From contig NZ_KE383924.1 in assembly GCF_000422805.1 (NCBI RefSeq), forward strand, positions 276,864-340,863: a DNA stretch of 64,000 nucleotides, in the 5' to 3' direction. The notes below the pieces were generated by a model. It worked only from the letters and a program-made list of their open reading frames with translations, searched no databases and was not told the origin of the DNA. The position numbers and the translations under genes are program-made. The stretch comes from Nocardioides halotolerans DSM 19273. Its GTDB lineage: Bacteria > Actinomycetota > Actinomycetes > Propionibacteriales > Nocardioidaceae. Below, one piece after another: positions 6,816-15,566 of the stretch (its first letter is position 1; every line of letters starts with the position of its first letter).

Positions 6816-8052
6816 GCGAGGTGGACTCGCCGGCAGACGCGGACTCATCGGGCAGGTCGCCGGGCAGGTCGCCGGGCAGCTCGTCGGGCAGGTCGTCGGG
6901 GAGGTCGGACGGCGTGAGGTCCGGTGTGGCCGGGAGCAGGGTCGCGCTGGGCACCGGGGCCGGCGTCGAGGTCAGCGTCGAGGTCGGCGTCGCGGACGGC
7001 GGCGAGACGGTCGGGTGGCTGACGGACGGACCGTCGGACGGCGACGGCGACTCGGACGGGGGCGTGGACACGAGCTCGAGCAGCAGCGCCGCGGAGGCGT
7101 TGCCCTCGGCCAGCGGCCGCTCCACGAACCGCCAGCGGTAGAACGCCCGCTCGTCTCCCGGCACGGTGGCGCGCACGCCGCCGTCCTCCACCTGCGCGAC
7201 GAGCACGGGCTTCCACTGGCGGCTGTCCGGCGTACGCCGCTCGAGCAGCATCGTCGCGTGCGGGATCGGGTCGTCGGTCAGCGTGCGGAGCCGGCCGGTG
7301 ATCGTGACCTCGCCGTCGCGGCCACGCTCGCTGTCGATGCCGACCGTCGTGCGCAGCGCCTCGACGTCGTACGTCGTGACGTTGCCGGGAGTCCCGACCT
7401 GCAGCCGGTCCATGGAGAACGGCGTGCCGTCGCAGCCGAAGCCGATCGTGTAGACACCCGGCCCGTCACCGCCGTGCGCGGCGACGAAGTCGGCGACCGT
7501 GGCGGAGTCGGCGACCCCGAGGTCGAACCTGGCGCCGGTGGTCATGTCGTACTTCGACCACGAGTAGGTCCGCGTGGTCGCGTCGATCGTCTGCCACGCC
7601 CCGCCGGGGCTCACCAGCGCAGACCGGCCGAGCCACATCAGCGCGGTGCCGGCGTCGGCCGGGTCCTGGTAGCCGGCATAGGCCACGCCCGCCGCGCGGG
7701 CGGAGGAGTTGACCGCCAGGCTCACCGTCGTCGTGCGCGCCATCGAGCCGACCGGGAAGAGCGCACCGACGGCGTTGCCCCCGGCCAGGTCCCAGCCGAG
7801 GCTGCGGGTGCCGGCCGGCGCCCTCCCGGGCCCGACGCCGATCGTGGGCGCGAGCGGCTCCGCGGTGCGCTGGTAGAGGTCGGCGCAGCCGACGAACGAC
7901 AGGGCCGCCGTCGCCGGGTCGGGGAACGCCGTGCCCTGGACGGTCACCGTCTCGTCGGCGTGCGCCGGCGTCACGAGCCCGGCGACGCTCCCGGCGACGC
8001 CGAGTGCGGTCGTCGCGGCCACGCCGGCCCAACCGGCCCGGGACCCTCCCAC
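6802..8052 (-). CDS. Secreted hypothetical protein with acidic repeat tail
   Basis: About 416 residues from the GTG at 8052 (an upstream GTG at 8091 would add 13). The N-terminus looks like a signal peptide (WAGVAATTALGVAGSVAGLV, cleavage after PAHA). The central part is a beta-rich extracellular-looking region (SLGWDLAGGNAVGAL, RTYSWSKYDMTTGARFDLG). The C-terminal ~110 residues are Ser/Thr/Pro-rich (STPPSESPSPSDGPSVSHP) and end in short acidic repeats DLPDDLPDELPGDLPGDLPD. No sortase motif or final membrane helix is seen, so it is probably secreted. Family not recognised. Confidence 0.7.
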   Translation of the reverse strand: MGGSRAGWAGVAATTALGVAGSVAGLVTPAHADETVTVQGTAFPDPATAALSFVGCADLYQRTAEPLAPTIGVGPGRAPAGTRSLGWDLAGGNAVGALFPVGSMARTTTVSLAVNSSARAAGVAYAGYQDPADAGTALMWLGRSALVSPGGAWQTIDATTRTYSWSKYDMTTGARFDLGVADSATVADFVAAHGGDGPGVYTIGFGCDGTPFSMDRLQVGTPGNVTTYDVEALRTTVGIDSERGRDGEVTITGRLRTLTDDPIPHATMLLERRTPDSRQWKPVLVAQVEDGGVRATVPGDERAFYRWRFVERPLAEGNASAALLLELVSTPPSESPSPSDGPSVSHPTVSPPSATPTSTLTSTPAPVPSATLLPATPDLTPSDLPDDLPDELPGDLPGDLPDESASAGESTSHGLR

Positions 8053-8112
8053 GAGCGCATTCTCACCCCGGGCACCGCCTGATCGGCACACCCGGAATGA
8101 CCATGTTCAGGA

Positions 8113-8571
8113 CTACCGGCGATGGTGTGCGAAGAAGTCGTCGAGCAGCGCCGTCGACTCCGCGGCGAGGACACCGCTCACGACCTCGGGCCGGTGGTTG
8201 AGCCGACGGTCGCGCACGACGTCCCACAGGCTGCCGACCGCTCCCGCCTTCGGGTCGAAGGCGCCGAACACCACGCGCTCGACCCGGGCGAGCACGGCGG
8301 CGCCCGCGCACATCGTGCAGGGCTCCAGGGTGACCACGAGCGTGCAGCCCTCCAGGCGCCAGGCGCCCAGTGCTGCCGCCGCGGACCGCAGCGCCACCAC
8401 CTCGGCGTGGCCGGTCGGGTCGGTCGCGGCCTCGCGTACGTTGCGTCCGGTGGCCACGACCTGGTGGGCGGGCGAGACGACGACCGCACCGATCGGCACG
8501 TCGTCGGTCGCGAGCGCCGCGCGCGCCTCGTCGAGGGCGGCACCCATCGCCGCCTCCCAGGGGGAGGTCAT
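8113..8571 (-). CDS. tadA: tRNA adenosine(34) deaminase TadA
   Basis: A 152-residue zinc deaminase that converts the wobble adenosine of tRNA-Arg(ACG) to inosine. The catalytic TGHAEVVAL (zinc His and proton-shuttling Glu) and the two zinc cysteines in LEPCTMCAGA are present at the usual spacing. It follows, 7 bp after, the gene for the deaminase-associated protein, a pairing usual in actinobacteria. Confidence 0.95.
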   Translation of the reverse strand: MTSPWEAAMGAALDEARAALATDDVPIGAVVVSPAHQVVATGRNVREAATDPTGHAEVVALRSAAAALGAWRLEGCTLVVTLEPCTMCAGAAVLARVERVVFGAFDPKAGAVGSLWDVVRDRRLNHRPEVVSGVLAAESTALLDDFFAHHRR

Positions 8572-8578
8572 CAGCGCA

Positions 8579-9070
8579 TCAGGCCGACGTCAGGCCGACG
8601 GCGTCGTCGAACTGGTCGCCGAAGCCGATCCGCCGTGCGACGTCGGACAGGATCTCGTCGGGGTAGAGGTCGACGTCGTCGAGCAGCAGGCCCATCTCCA
8701 TGGCCTGCATGCCGAGATCGCCAAGGAGGTCGAGGTCGCCGGCCGGCACCTGGTCGTCCTCGTCCTCGAGCCCGAGGTCGGGGAGGCCGAGGAACTCGAC
8801 CGCCGACTCCGCGAGCTCCCAGTCCTCCGCGGCGGTGACGTCGGACAGGAGCACCCGGGTGGTCGAACCGGCGACGCGGACGATCACGAAGAAGTCCTCG
8901 TCGACGGCGACCATCGCCACCGCCCCGCCGTCACCCGGGAGGCGTCGCAGCGCGTCGGCGATCGTCTCGATGTCGCCGAGGTGGTCGTGGGTGAGGTCCT
9001 GCACGGTCCAGTCACCGTCCGCGCGGTAGGCCGCGAGGGCGAAGTCGATCCTGTCGTCGTGCTCGACCAC
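8579..9070 (-). CDS. tRNA adenosine deaminase-associated protein
   Basis: A 163-residue protein of the TIGR03941 type, always seen next to tadA in actinobacteria. It has an acidic character (GLPDLGLEDEDDQVPAGDLD) and no catalytic motif that I can identify; a role supporting TadA is inferred from conserved neighbourhood only. The start is the GTG at 9070, and tadA follows on the same strand after 7 bp. Confidence 0.85.
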   Translation of the reverse strand: MVEHDDRIDFALAAYRADGDWTVQDLTHDHLGDIETIADALRRLPGDGGAVAMVAVDEDFFVIVRVAGSTTRVLLSDVTAAEDWELAESAVEFLGLPDLGLEDEDDQVPAGDLDLLGDLGMQAMEMGLLLDDVDLYPDEILSDVARRIGFGDQFDDAVGLTSA

Positions 9071-9218
9071 CCGCCCAGCGTGACAGACCTGCCGACGCCC
9101 GACCAGCCCTTTGGGCCCGGACTGCTGCGGGCTCGCGCCGCGGCGTACGCCGTCTCACCGACCGACGGTATGGCCGCCGACGTGACCCTGCCGGCCGACT
9201 TCGGTAGGTTCGATGCCC

Positions 9219-10085
9219 ATGTTCGACCGGACTCCCATCCGCCCGCGCCGCGCGCTCGCCGCCGGCACCGCCGCACTCCTGGCGCTCTCGCTCGGCCCGC
9301 TGGGCGGCGAGGCAGCCCAGGCCAGCCGTTCCGACGCCGTCGGCACGACCGCGTCGCGCCAGGCGCCGGGCCCGATCCACGCAGGCAACACCTTCGGCTG
9401 GTACGGCCACAACGGCCTGGTCTACGACGAGACGTTCGTCGGGCCGCTCAACCACAAGCGCTGGCGCGTGGAGGGGCCGGGTGCGGTGCGGACCCAGCAC
9501 GGCATGCTGACCCTCAACACCGCCACCAAGGGCAGCGTCTCCGCGCAGATGACGATCCCGGGCCGCGCCTACGGCCGTTGGGAGACCCGTCTCCGGCAGC
9601 GTCAGTACGGGCACAAGCACACGCCGTACCGCGTGCTGACCGAGCTGGTCCCCGTGACCAAGGAGGGCGAGGGCTGCGGCGAGCAGAACATCGCGCTCAA
9701 CAAGTTCACGATGGGCGATGACAAGGTCAACTTCTACATCCGCACCCGTCCCGACAACCTCTACCAGGCGTCGATGAAGCGCGGCTTCGGCCAGGACCAG
9801 TGGCACACGTTCGCGGTCGAGGTGACCAAGAAGCACATCTCGTGGTTCGTCGACTCGCGCGTCATCCGCACCGAGACCCGGCCCGAGGCGCTGTCCGGGC
9901 GCAAGTTCCAGGTCCGGTTCACGATGGAGGCCGAGAAGGGCAAGCGGATGAACAAGGCCCGCATGCAGATGGACTGGCTGCGCTACTGGAACCTCAACGA
10001 CAAGGCCAAGAAGTCCGTCAAGGCGCCGCTCACCAAGCTGACCCGCTACACGAAGTCCTGCTTGGGCGACCACGCCGCCGACTGA
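9219..10085 (+). CDS. Secreted GH16-like (concanavalin A-fold) protein
   Basis: About 288 residues with a twin-basic signal peptide (RPRRALAAGTAALLALSL, cleavage near AAQAS). The mature region resembles family 16 glycoside hydrolases: YDETFVGPLNHKRWRV, YGRWETRLRQRQ, and the C-terminal strand ARMQMDWLRYW. The catalytic ExDxxE signature is not clear (TELVPVTKEGEGCGEQN stands there), so enzyme activity is uncertain. The second ATG (9219) is preferred to 9213 because TAGGTT lies 8 nt before it, fitting a leaderless transcript; the first ATG is only 2 nt from that box. Confidence 0.75.
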   Translation: MFDRTPIRPRRALAAGTAALLALSLGPLGGEAAQASRSDAVGTTASRQAPGPIHAGNTFGWYGHNGLVYDETFVGPLNHKRWRVEGPGAVRTQHGMLTLNTATKGSVSAQMTIPGRAYGRWETRLRQRQYGHKHTPYRVLTELVPVTKEGEGCGEQNIALNKFTMGDDKVNFYIRTRPDNLYQASMKRGFGQDQWHTFAVEVTKKHISWFVDSRVIRTETRPEALSGRKFQVRFTMEAEKGKRMNKARMQMDWLRYWNLNDKAKKSVKAPLTKLTRYTKSCLGDHAAD

Positions 10086-10107
10086 GCGGCAGACCGAGCC
10101 GACGCTC

Positions 10108-10113
10108 TAGGCT
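10108..10113 (+). promoter_or_regulatory. Probable -10 box of leaderless upp
   Basis: TAGGCT lies exactly 6 nt before the GTG start at 10120 and no ribosome binding site is seen; the spacing fits a transcript starting on the GTG. Confidence 0.55.
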
Positions 10114-10119
10114 GCGCTC

Positions 10120-10761
10120 GTGCGCACCCACGTCGTCGACCACCCGCTAGTCGCTCACAAGCTCACCGCGCTGAGGGACGAGGGCACCGACTCACCGACG
10201 TTCCGCAGCCTGACCGACGAGCTGGTGACGCTGCTGGCCTACGAGGCCACCCGCGAGGTGCGCGTCGACCCGCACGACATCGTGACTCCTGTCGCGCCGA
10301 CGACCGGCGTACGGCTCGCGGCGCCGAAGCCGCTCGTCGTGCCGATCCTCCGCGCCGGTCTGGGCATGCTCGACGGCATGATGCGGCTGCTGCCCACCGC
10401 GGAGGTCGGCTTCCTCGGGATGATGCGCAACGAGGAGACGCTGCAGGCGACGACGTACGCCGAGCGGCTGCCCGAGGACCTCGCTGGCCGGCAGTGCTAC
10501 GTGCTCGACCCGATGCTCGCGACCGGCGGTACGCTCGCGGCCGCGATCACCTTCCTGACCGACCGCGGCGCCAACGACATCACGGCGATCTGCCTACTGG
10601 CCGCGCCCGAGGGGTGCGCCCGCCTGGAGGCCGACCTCGAGGGGCTCGACGTGCCGGTGACGGTCGTGACCGCGGCCATGGACGAGAAGCTCAACGACAA
10701 GGGCTACATCGTCCCCGGCCTCGGCGACGCGGGTGACCGCCTCTACGGCGTGGTCGGCTGA
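10120..10761 (+). CDS. upp: Uracil phosphoribosyltransferase
   Basis: A 213-residue enzyme that makes UMP from uracil and PRPP in pyrimidine salvage. The PRPP-binding motif YVLDPMLATGGTLAAA is at about residues 127-142 and the uracil-binding C-terminal region KGYIVPGLGDAGDRLYG is intact. Length is usual for the family. The GTG start has a TANNNT box just upstream. Confidence 0.97.
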   Translation: MRTHVVDHPLVAHKLTALRDEGTDSPTFRSLTDELVTLLAYEATREVRVDPHDIVTPVAPTTGVRLAAPKPLVVPILRAGLGMLDGMMRLLPTAEVGFLGMMRNEETLQATTYAERLPEDLAGRQCYVLDPMLATGGTLAAAITFLTDRGANDITAICLLAAPEGCARLEADLEGLDVPVTVVTAAMDEKLNDKGYIVPGLGDAGDRLYGVVG

Positions 10762-10771
10762 GCGCGGCCGT

Positions 10772-10868
10772 CAAGACCAAATCAGCGCAATCGCGCCCAT
10801 CTGGTACGTGTTTCACGCGTGAAACAAGACCGATCCAGCGCAAAGGCGCCGAACTGGTTCGGCGCGGG
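10772..10868 (+). repeat. Composite repeat R1 (direct repeat, palindrome, direct repeat)
   Basis: Two ~34-bp direct repeats (10772-10805 and 10825-10859, sharing CAAGACC, CAGCGCAA and CTGGT) flank the perfect 18-bp palindrome TGTTTCACGCGTGAAACA at 10809-10826. The whole unit is nearly repeated at 12226-12321. It follows the upp stop and precedes the sigma factor gene. Confidence 0.8.
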
Positions 10869-10931
10869 CGAGCCAGGACCCGCTCGCAACCGGGGCGGTA
10901 ACACCGGCCGGCGGCCGGACACTACCCAGGC

Positions 10932-11474
10932 ATGAGCCCCTCCCCCGAGACAGAGTTCCGTGAGGCCTGGGAGCGCGACGGGCCGCGGGTCGCGGCGTAC
11001 GTGCGCAGGCACGTGCCTGCCGACGACGTCGCGGACCTCGTCGCCGAGACGTTCCTGCAGGCCTGGCGTCGCTGGGACGACGTGCCGCACCCGCCGATCG
11101 CGTGGCTGATCGGCATCGCGCGCAAGGTGATCGGCAACAGCCGCCGCGCCGTACGACGCCGCGGCGCCCTGCACGACCGGCTGGTGCTGCTGGGCTCGGC
11201 GGCGCGCCCGAGCGAGGACGCCGGCGTCCTGGCCACCGAGCGCATGGATGCGCTCGAGGCCCTCGCGGCGCTGCCCGACCATCAGCGCGAGGCGCTCCTG
11301 CTCGTCGCGTGGGACGGGTTGACCTCCGAGGAGGCCGCGCAGGCCCTCGGCATCAGGCACGGCACCTTCCGCGTGCGTGCCCACCGGGCCCGCGCCGCGC
11401 TCGACCGCGGCGGCGCCACCACCCGGGTCGCGTCGGCGACCACCCGACCCCTGACCGAAGGCAGCCTGAGATGA
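10932..11474 (+). CDS. ECF-type RNA polymerase sigma factor
   Basis: A 180-residue group 4 sigma factor with region 2 (VAAYVRRHVPADDVADLVAE, ETFLQAWRRWDDVP) and region 4 (LAALPDHQREALLLVAWDGL, SEEAAQALGIRHGTFRVRAHR). It would direct RNA polymerase to a small stress regulon. The next gene overlaps its stop by ATGA and encodes a likely membrane-anchored partner, the usual sigma/anti-sigma arrangement. The target promoters are unknown; the repeat R1 lies between its gene and upp. Confidence 0.9.
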   Translation: MSPSPETEFREAWERDGPRVAAYVRRHVPADDVADLVAETFLQAWRRWDDVPHPPIAWLIGIARKVIGNSRRAVRRRGALHDRLVLLGSAARPSEDAGVLATERMDALEALAALPDHQREALLLVAWDGLTSEEAAQALGIRHGTFRVRAHRARAALDRGGATTRVASATTRPLTEGSLR

Positions 11475-12214
11475 CCGAGCACAGCACCATCACCGCACTC
11501 GCGCCGGCGCCCGAGCCGCTTGAGCCCGCGTGGTCGGAGGCGACGCTCGCCGGCATCCTCCGCGAGGGCCGGCCCGCCGCACCCCGCAAGCGCAAGGCTC
11601 CCCGGCGCGTCCTGGTCGGCGCCGTCGCCGCCGCGCTGAGCGTCGGCACCGCGGCCGCCGTCGCCGGCGGAGGCGCCAGCGACGTGGTCAGGAAGACGCT
11701 CACGGAGTTCGGCGAGCAGCCGAACACCTCCGGCAACGACATCGGGGAACTCCACGACCCGACGCAGGTCGCGCAGTTCCGCACCGAGGGCGGCATCTTC
11801 GCGGTCTGGATCGCGACGTCGTCGAAGGGCGCGGTCTGCTACGCGATGAGCGACGGCACCTGGGACGGCGAGGGCGTTCCGACCCAGGACGAGCTGAGCG
11901 ACTACGGCTGCGGCGGTCAGATCTGGGCCGGACCCCACCGCCCGCCCGAGGAGCTCACCCGCCCCGACCAGCTCGGCGGGTTCTTCAAGGACTTCGACGG
12001 GCCGATGGTCTACGGCGTCTCGCCCTATCCCGAGGCCGTCGCGGTCCAGGTGACGGGCCTCGGCGTCGACCGCACGCTGCCGGTCCGCCCCGACTCGCAC
12101 GGGTACGGCGCCGCCCTGCCCGAGGCCGAGCGGGCCACCGCGGTCACGCTCACCTTCACCGCCGCCGACGGCACCGTGCTCGGCAGCAGGCGCGTTGTCG
12201 CCCCGGTCAGCTGA
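11471..12214 (+). CDS. Single-pass membrane protein coupled to the sigma factor
   Basis: A 247-residue protein: a cytoplasmic N-terminus of about 50 residues rich in basic residues (PRKRKAPRRVLVGA), one membrane helix (VLVGAVAAALSVGTAAAVAG) and an extracytoplasmic domain with two cysteines. ATGA overlap with the sigma gene implies co-translation. Position and topology fit an anti-sigma or sigma-operon accessory protein, but there is no zinc anti-sigma HxxxCxxC motif, so it may be a different kind of partner. Confidence 0.7.
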   Translation: MTEHSTITALAPAPEPLEPAWSEATLAGILREGRPAAPRKRKAPRRVLVGAVAAALSVGTAAAVAGGGASDVVRKTLTEFGEQPNTSGNDIGELHDPTQVAQFRTEGGIFAVWIATSSKGAVCYAMSDGTWDGEGVPTQDELSDYGCGGQIWAGPHRPPEELTRPDQLGGFFKDFDGPMVYGVSPYPEAVAVQVTGLGVDRTLPVRPDSHGYGAALPEAERATAVTLTFTAADGTVLGSRRVVAPVS

Positions 12215-12225
12215 GGTGCCTCCGC

Positions 12226-12321
12226 CAAGGCCGGATCAGCGGAATCGCGGCCGTTTGGTCATGTTTCACGCGTGAAACAAGACCAATCCAGCGCAAAGGC
12301 GCAGAACTGGTTCGGCGCGGG
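12226..12321 (+). repeat. Composite repeat R2, second copy
   Basis: Same order as R1: direct repeat, the identical palindrome TGTTTCACGCGTGAAACA at 12262-12279, direct repeat, ending in AACTGGTTCGGCGCGGG as R1 does. Same orientation as R1 and likewise right after the stop of a plus-strand gene. Confidence 0.8.
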
Positions 12322-12350
12322 CCGGCCGGCACCGTGGCCGGCTCGCGCCC

Positions 12351-12542
12351 TCAGCGCGGGAAGATCGGCACCGTTCCGGTGGCGATGAGCACGAGCAGCA
12401 CGAGGACGAGCAGGCCGAGGGCGGCGTACGCGTAGTTCTTGCCGCTCTGGGTCTCCTCGGAGTCGGGCGCCTCGTAGCGGTGCCCGTCGGGCCGCATCAG
12501 CTGCAGCTCGTGCTCGTCGGTGTTCATGCGGTGCTTGGCCAT
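12351..12542 (-). CDS. 63-residue tail-anchored-like membrane protein
   Basis: A short protein with a polar N-terminal half (MAKHRMNTDEHELQLMRPDG) and a C-terminal hydrophobic helix (YAALGLLVLVLLVLIATG). It follows pntB by 65 bp and may belong to the transhydrogenase operon. GGAGGC precedes the ATG at 12542. The spacer holds about 2.5 tandem copies of CCCCGTGGGTCT (12566-12597). Function unknown. Confidence 0.7.
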   Translation of the reverse strand: MAKHRMNTDEHELQLMRPDGHRYEAPDSEETQSGKNYAYAALGLLVLVLLVLIATGTVPIFPR

Positions 12543-12607
12543 GGCCGGCCTCCTTCGTCGACCCTCCCCGTGGGTCTCCCCGTGGGTCTCGCCGTGGAGG
12601 TACCCCG

Positions 12608-13999
12608 TCAGAGCGCCTTCACCGCGGTCAGCACCTTGCCGAGGGTGTCCTTGGCGTCGCCGAAGAGCAGCGTGGTCTCGGGCTCGAAGAGCAGCTCGTT
12701 CTCGATGCCCGCGAAGCCCGGCCGCATCGAGCGCTTGAGGAACACCACCTGCTTGGCCTCGTCGGCGTTGAGGATCGGCATGCCGTAGATCGGGGCCGAG
12801 GGCGTGTTGCGGGCCGCGGGGTTGACGACGTCGTTGGCGCCGACGACGAGCACGACGTCGGCCTCCTTGAACTCGTCGTTGATCTCGTCCATCTCGATGA
12901 GCTGCTCGTAGGGCACCTGGGCCTCGGCGAGCAGGACGTTCATGTGCCCGGGCATCCGGCCGGCGACCGGGTGGATCGCGTAGTCGACCTCCGCGCCGCG
13001 CGCGATGAGCAGGTCGACGAGCTCGCGGAGCGTGTGCTGCGCCTGCGCGACGGCCAGGCCGTAGCCGGGGACGATGATCACGCGCTCGGCGTAGTTGAGC
13101 ATGATCGCGACGTCCTCGGGGCCGGCCGACTTCACCGGCCGGTCGGAGACCTCGCCGCCGCCGAGCGTGGACCCGCCGCGGAGCGCGCCGAAGAGGATGT
13201 TGGCGACCGAGCGTCCCATCGCGTTGGCCATCAGCAGCGTCAGGAACGTGCCGGACGCACCGACGAGCGTGCCGGCGACGAGCAGCAGCGTGTTGGAGAG
13301 CACGTAGCCGCCGGCGGCGACGGTGAGGCCGGTGAAGGCGTTGAGCAGGGAGATCACGATCGGTACGTCGGCGCCGCCGACCGGCAGCACCAGCAGGACG
13401 CCGAGCAGCAGCCCCACCAACGCCAGCACGATGCCCAGGGCGAGGTTCGCCTCGCGGACCTGGAGCACGGCGAGCACGATCGCGCCGAGGATGCCCGCCC
13501 CGAAGACGACCGGGAGCCCCGGGAAGACCACCGGCCGGGAGGTCATCAGGTCCTGGAGCTTGGCGAAGGTGATGATCGAGCCCGCGAACGACACAGAGCC
13601 GACGAGGATCGTGAACGCCGTGGCGACCAGCGTGAACTTCTGGACGTCGAAGCCCGCGTCGGCGGCCCCGACGATCTCGTCCAGCTCGAGCAGCGCGACC
13701 AGGGCCGCTGCGCCGCCGCCGACGCCGTTGAACAGCGCCACCATCTGCGGCATCTGCGTCATCTGGACGGTGCGCGCGCCGTAGACGCCGCCGACCGTGC
13801 CGACCGCGATCGCCGCGACGATCAGCGGGACGTGGTCGAGGTCGCCGTAGAAGAACGGGATCGTGCAGGCCAGCACTGCCGCGAAGGCGCCGATCAGGTT
13901 GCCGTTGCGCGCGGTCTTGGGCCCGGAGAGGCCCTTGAGCGCGAGGATGAAGCAGACCGCGCCGAAGAGGTAGAGCAGCTGCGCCCAGGTGGGGATCAC
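12608..13999 (-). CDS. pntB: NAD(P) transhydrogenase subunit beta
   Basis: A 463-residue subunit carrying the membrane proton channel half and the C-terminal NADP(H)-binding domain (domain III: VIIVPGYGLAVAQAQH, GRMPGHMNVLLAEA, VGANDVVNPAA). With the alpha subunits it couples hydride transfer between NADH and NADP+ to proton movement. The GTG at 13999 overlaps the stop of the preceding gene by GTGA. Confidence 0.95.
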   Translation of the reverse strand: MIPTWAQLLYLFGAVCFILALKGLSGPKTARNGNLIGAFAAVLACTIPFFYGDLDHVPLIVAAIAVGTVGGVYGARTVQMTQMPQMVALFNGVGGGAAALVALLELDEIVGAADAGFDVQKFTLVATAFTILVGSVSFAGSIITFAKLQDLMTSRPVVFPGLPVVFGAGILGAIVLAVLQVREANLALGIVLALVGLLLGVLLVLPVGGADVPIVISLLNAFTGLTVAAGGYVLSNTLLLVAGTLVGASGTFLTLLMANAMGRSVANILFGALRGGSTLGGGEVSDRPVKSAGPEDVAIMLNYAERVIIVPGYGLAVAQAQHTLRELVDLLIARGAEVDYAIHPVAGRMPGHMNVLLAEAQVPYEQLIEMDEINDEFKEADVVLVVGANDVVNPAARNTPSAPIYGMPILNADEAKQVVFLKRSMRPGFAGIENELLFEPETTLLFGDAKDTLGKVLTAVKAL

Positions 14000-14322
14000 T
14001 TCTCGGCTCCACCCTCGCTCGAGGCGACCGGCTTGGCGCCGGGCTTCTTGCGCACGAACATCTGCAGCATCCGGTCGGTGACCACGAAGCCGCCGACCAT
14101 GTTGACCGCGGCGAGCACGATCGCGACGAGACCGACCACCAGCGCGACGTTGCTGTCGGTGCTGCCGGTGACGATGATCGCGCCGAGCAGGATCACGCCG
14201 TGGATGGCGTTGGCGCCCGACATCAGCGGGGTGTGCAGCGTCGACGACACCTTCGAGATGACCTCGATGCCGACGAAGACGCTGAGGATGAAGATCGTCA
14301 GCCAGACGACCGCCTCGTTCAT
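13996..14322 (-). CDS. pntAB: NAD(P) transhydrogenase alpha subunit, membrane part
   Basis: A 108-residue membrane segment with three to four helices corresponding to the C-terminal part of the alpha subunit (SSTLHTPLMSGANAIHGVIL is the hallmark). Here it is a separate gene, as in many actinobacteria and Rhodospirillum. It overlaps both neighbours by four bases, so the three genes are translationally coupled. Confidence 0.93.
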   Translation of the reverse strand: MNEAVVWLTIFILSVFVGIEVISKVSSTLHTPLMSGANAIHGVILLGAIIVTGSTDSNVALVVGLVAIVLAAVNMVGGFVVTDRMLQMFVRKKPGAKPVASSEGGAEK

Positions 14323-15479
14323 GCTCGCTCTCCTTCGGTCGGGCCCTCGAGAGCCTCGCGCGTGGGCTGATGCCGGATCGCGCCGTCGTGCGTGACGCAG
14401 GCGCCGGCCACGATCTCGTCGTCGAAGTCGGGTGCGAACATGCCGCCGTCCTCGCCCTCACCGGGCTTGGCGGTCAGCAGAGTGAGCAGGTTGACGACGT
14501 TCTGTGCGTAGAGCCTCGACGCGGGGCCGGGCATCGACGACGGCACGTTCTTGCCGCCCCACACCGACGCGTTGCCGATGCGGGTCACCTCGCCCGCGAC
14601 CGAGCCCTCGACGTTGCCGCCGGTCTCGGCGGCCAGGTCGACCACGACCGAGCCCGGCTTCATCGCCTCGACCATCGCCGCGGTGACCAGCAGCGGTGCC
14701 TGCCGACCGGGCACGGCCGCGGTCGTGATCAGCGCGTCCGCGTCGGCGATGTACGGCGCGAGCCGCTCCATCTGCAGGCGGGCGCGCTCCTCGGTCATCT
14801 CCCGCGCGTAGCCGCCGGCGCCCTCGAGGGTGTCGAGCTCGAGGTCGATCGCCTTCGCGCCCATCGAGCGGATCTCCTCGGCGGCCGCGGCCCGCACGTC
14901 GTAGGCCTTGACCACGGCGCCCAGCCGCTTGCAGGTGGCGATCGCCTGGAGCCCGGCCACGCCGGCGCCGAGCACGACGATCTCCGCGGGCTGGACGGTG
15001 CCGGCGGCGGTCATGTTGAGGGGGAAGAAGCGGCGCAGCATCCCGGCAGCCACGATCGCGCAGCGGTAGCCCGAGACCAGCGCCTGCGACGACAGCGCGT
15101 CCATCGACTGCGCCCGCGAGATGCGCGGCACGAGCTCCATCGCGAACGACGTCGCGCCGACGTCGCGCAGGTCGGCCACCAGCCCGAGCTCCTGGTTGAC
15201 CGGCAGGAACGACACGGTCGCCGCCCCCCGCTTCAGACGGCGCACGGCATCGGGGGCGAGCGGCTGCACCGAGACGACGACGTCGGCCGCGGTGAGCGCC
15301 TCGGCGTCGAGCCCGGCCCCCGCCTCGGCGTACTCCTCGTCGGCGATCAGCGCGTGCCGACCCGCGCCGGGCACCACCGCCACGTCGTAGCCGAGCCCGG
15401 TCAGCTTGCCGACCAGCTCGGGCACCATCGCGACACGCGACTCGCCCTCGCGGGTCTCCTTGGCCACGGCGATCAGCAT
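14319..15479 (-). CDS. pntAA: NAD(P) transhydrogenase alpha subunit, NAD(H)-binding part
   Basis: A 386-residue soluble domain I related to alanine dehydrogenase. Visible features: KETREGESRVAMVP at the N-terminus, VQPLAPDAVRRLKRGAATVS, the NAD-binding VVLGAGVAGLQAIATCKRLG, and RQAPLLVTAAMVEAMKPGSV. First gene of the pnt operon, starting with ATG at 15479. NADPH supply or redox balance is the expected role. Confidence 0.94.
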   Translation of the reverse strand: MLIAVAKETREGESRVAMVPELVGKLTGLGYDVAVVPGAGRHALIADEEYAEAGAGLDAEALTAADVVVSVQPLAPDAVRRLKRGAATVSFLPVNQELGLVADLRDVGATSFAMELVPRISRAQSMDALSSQALVSGYRCAIVAAGMLRRFFPLNMTAAGTVQPAEIVVLGAGVAGLQAIATCKRLGAVVKAYDVRAAAAEEIRSMGAKAIDLELDTLEGAGGYAREMTEERARLQMERLAPYIADADALITTAAVPGRQAPLLVTAAMVEAMKPGSVVVDLAAETGGNVEGSVAGEVTRIGNASVWGGKNVPSSMPGPASRLYAQNVVNLLTLLTAKPGEGEDGGMFAPDFDDEIVAGACVTHDGAIRHQPTREALEGPTEGERA

Positions 15480-15566
15480 TTTCCGGGGTCCCCACGGCGT
15501 TGTGCGACGGAGGAGCGGAGCGGAGGAGGAGCAGAACGTCGTGGGGTGGTGCTCACTTGCGGGACC

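Noticed and set aside
10809..12279. Two TGTTTCACGCGTGAAACA palindromes as chromosome-partitioning parS sites
   Set aside because: The canonical site has CACGTG in the centre; here it is CACGCGTG, two bases longer, which changes half-site spacing. No parA, parB, gid or origin genes are near.
12566..12597. Tandem CCCCGTGGGTCT units as a regulatory repeat
   Set aside because: Only about 2.5 copies of 12 bp; too little to support a function beyond spacer.
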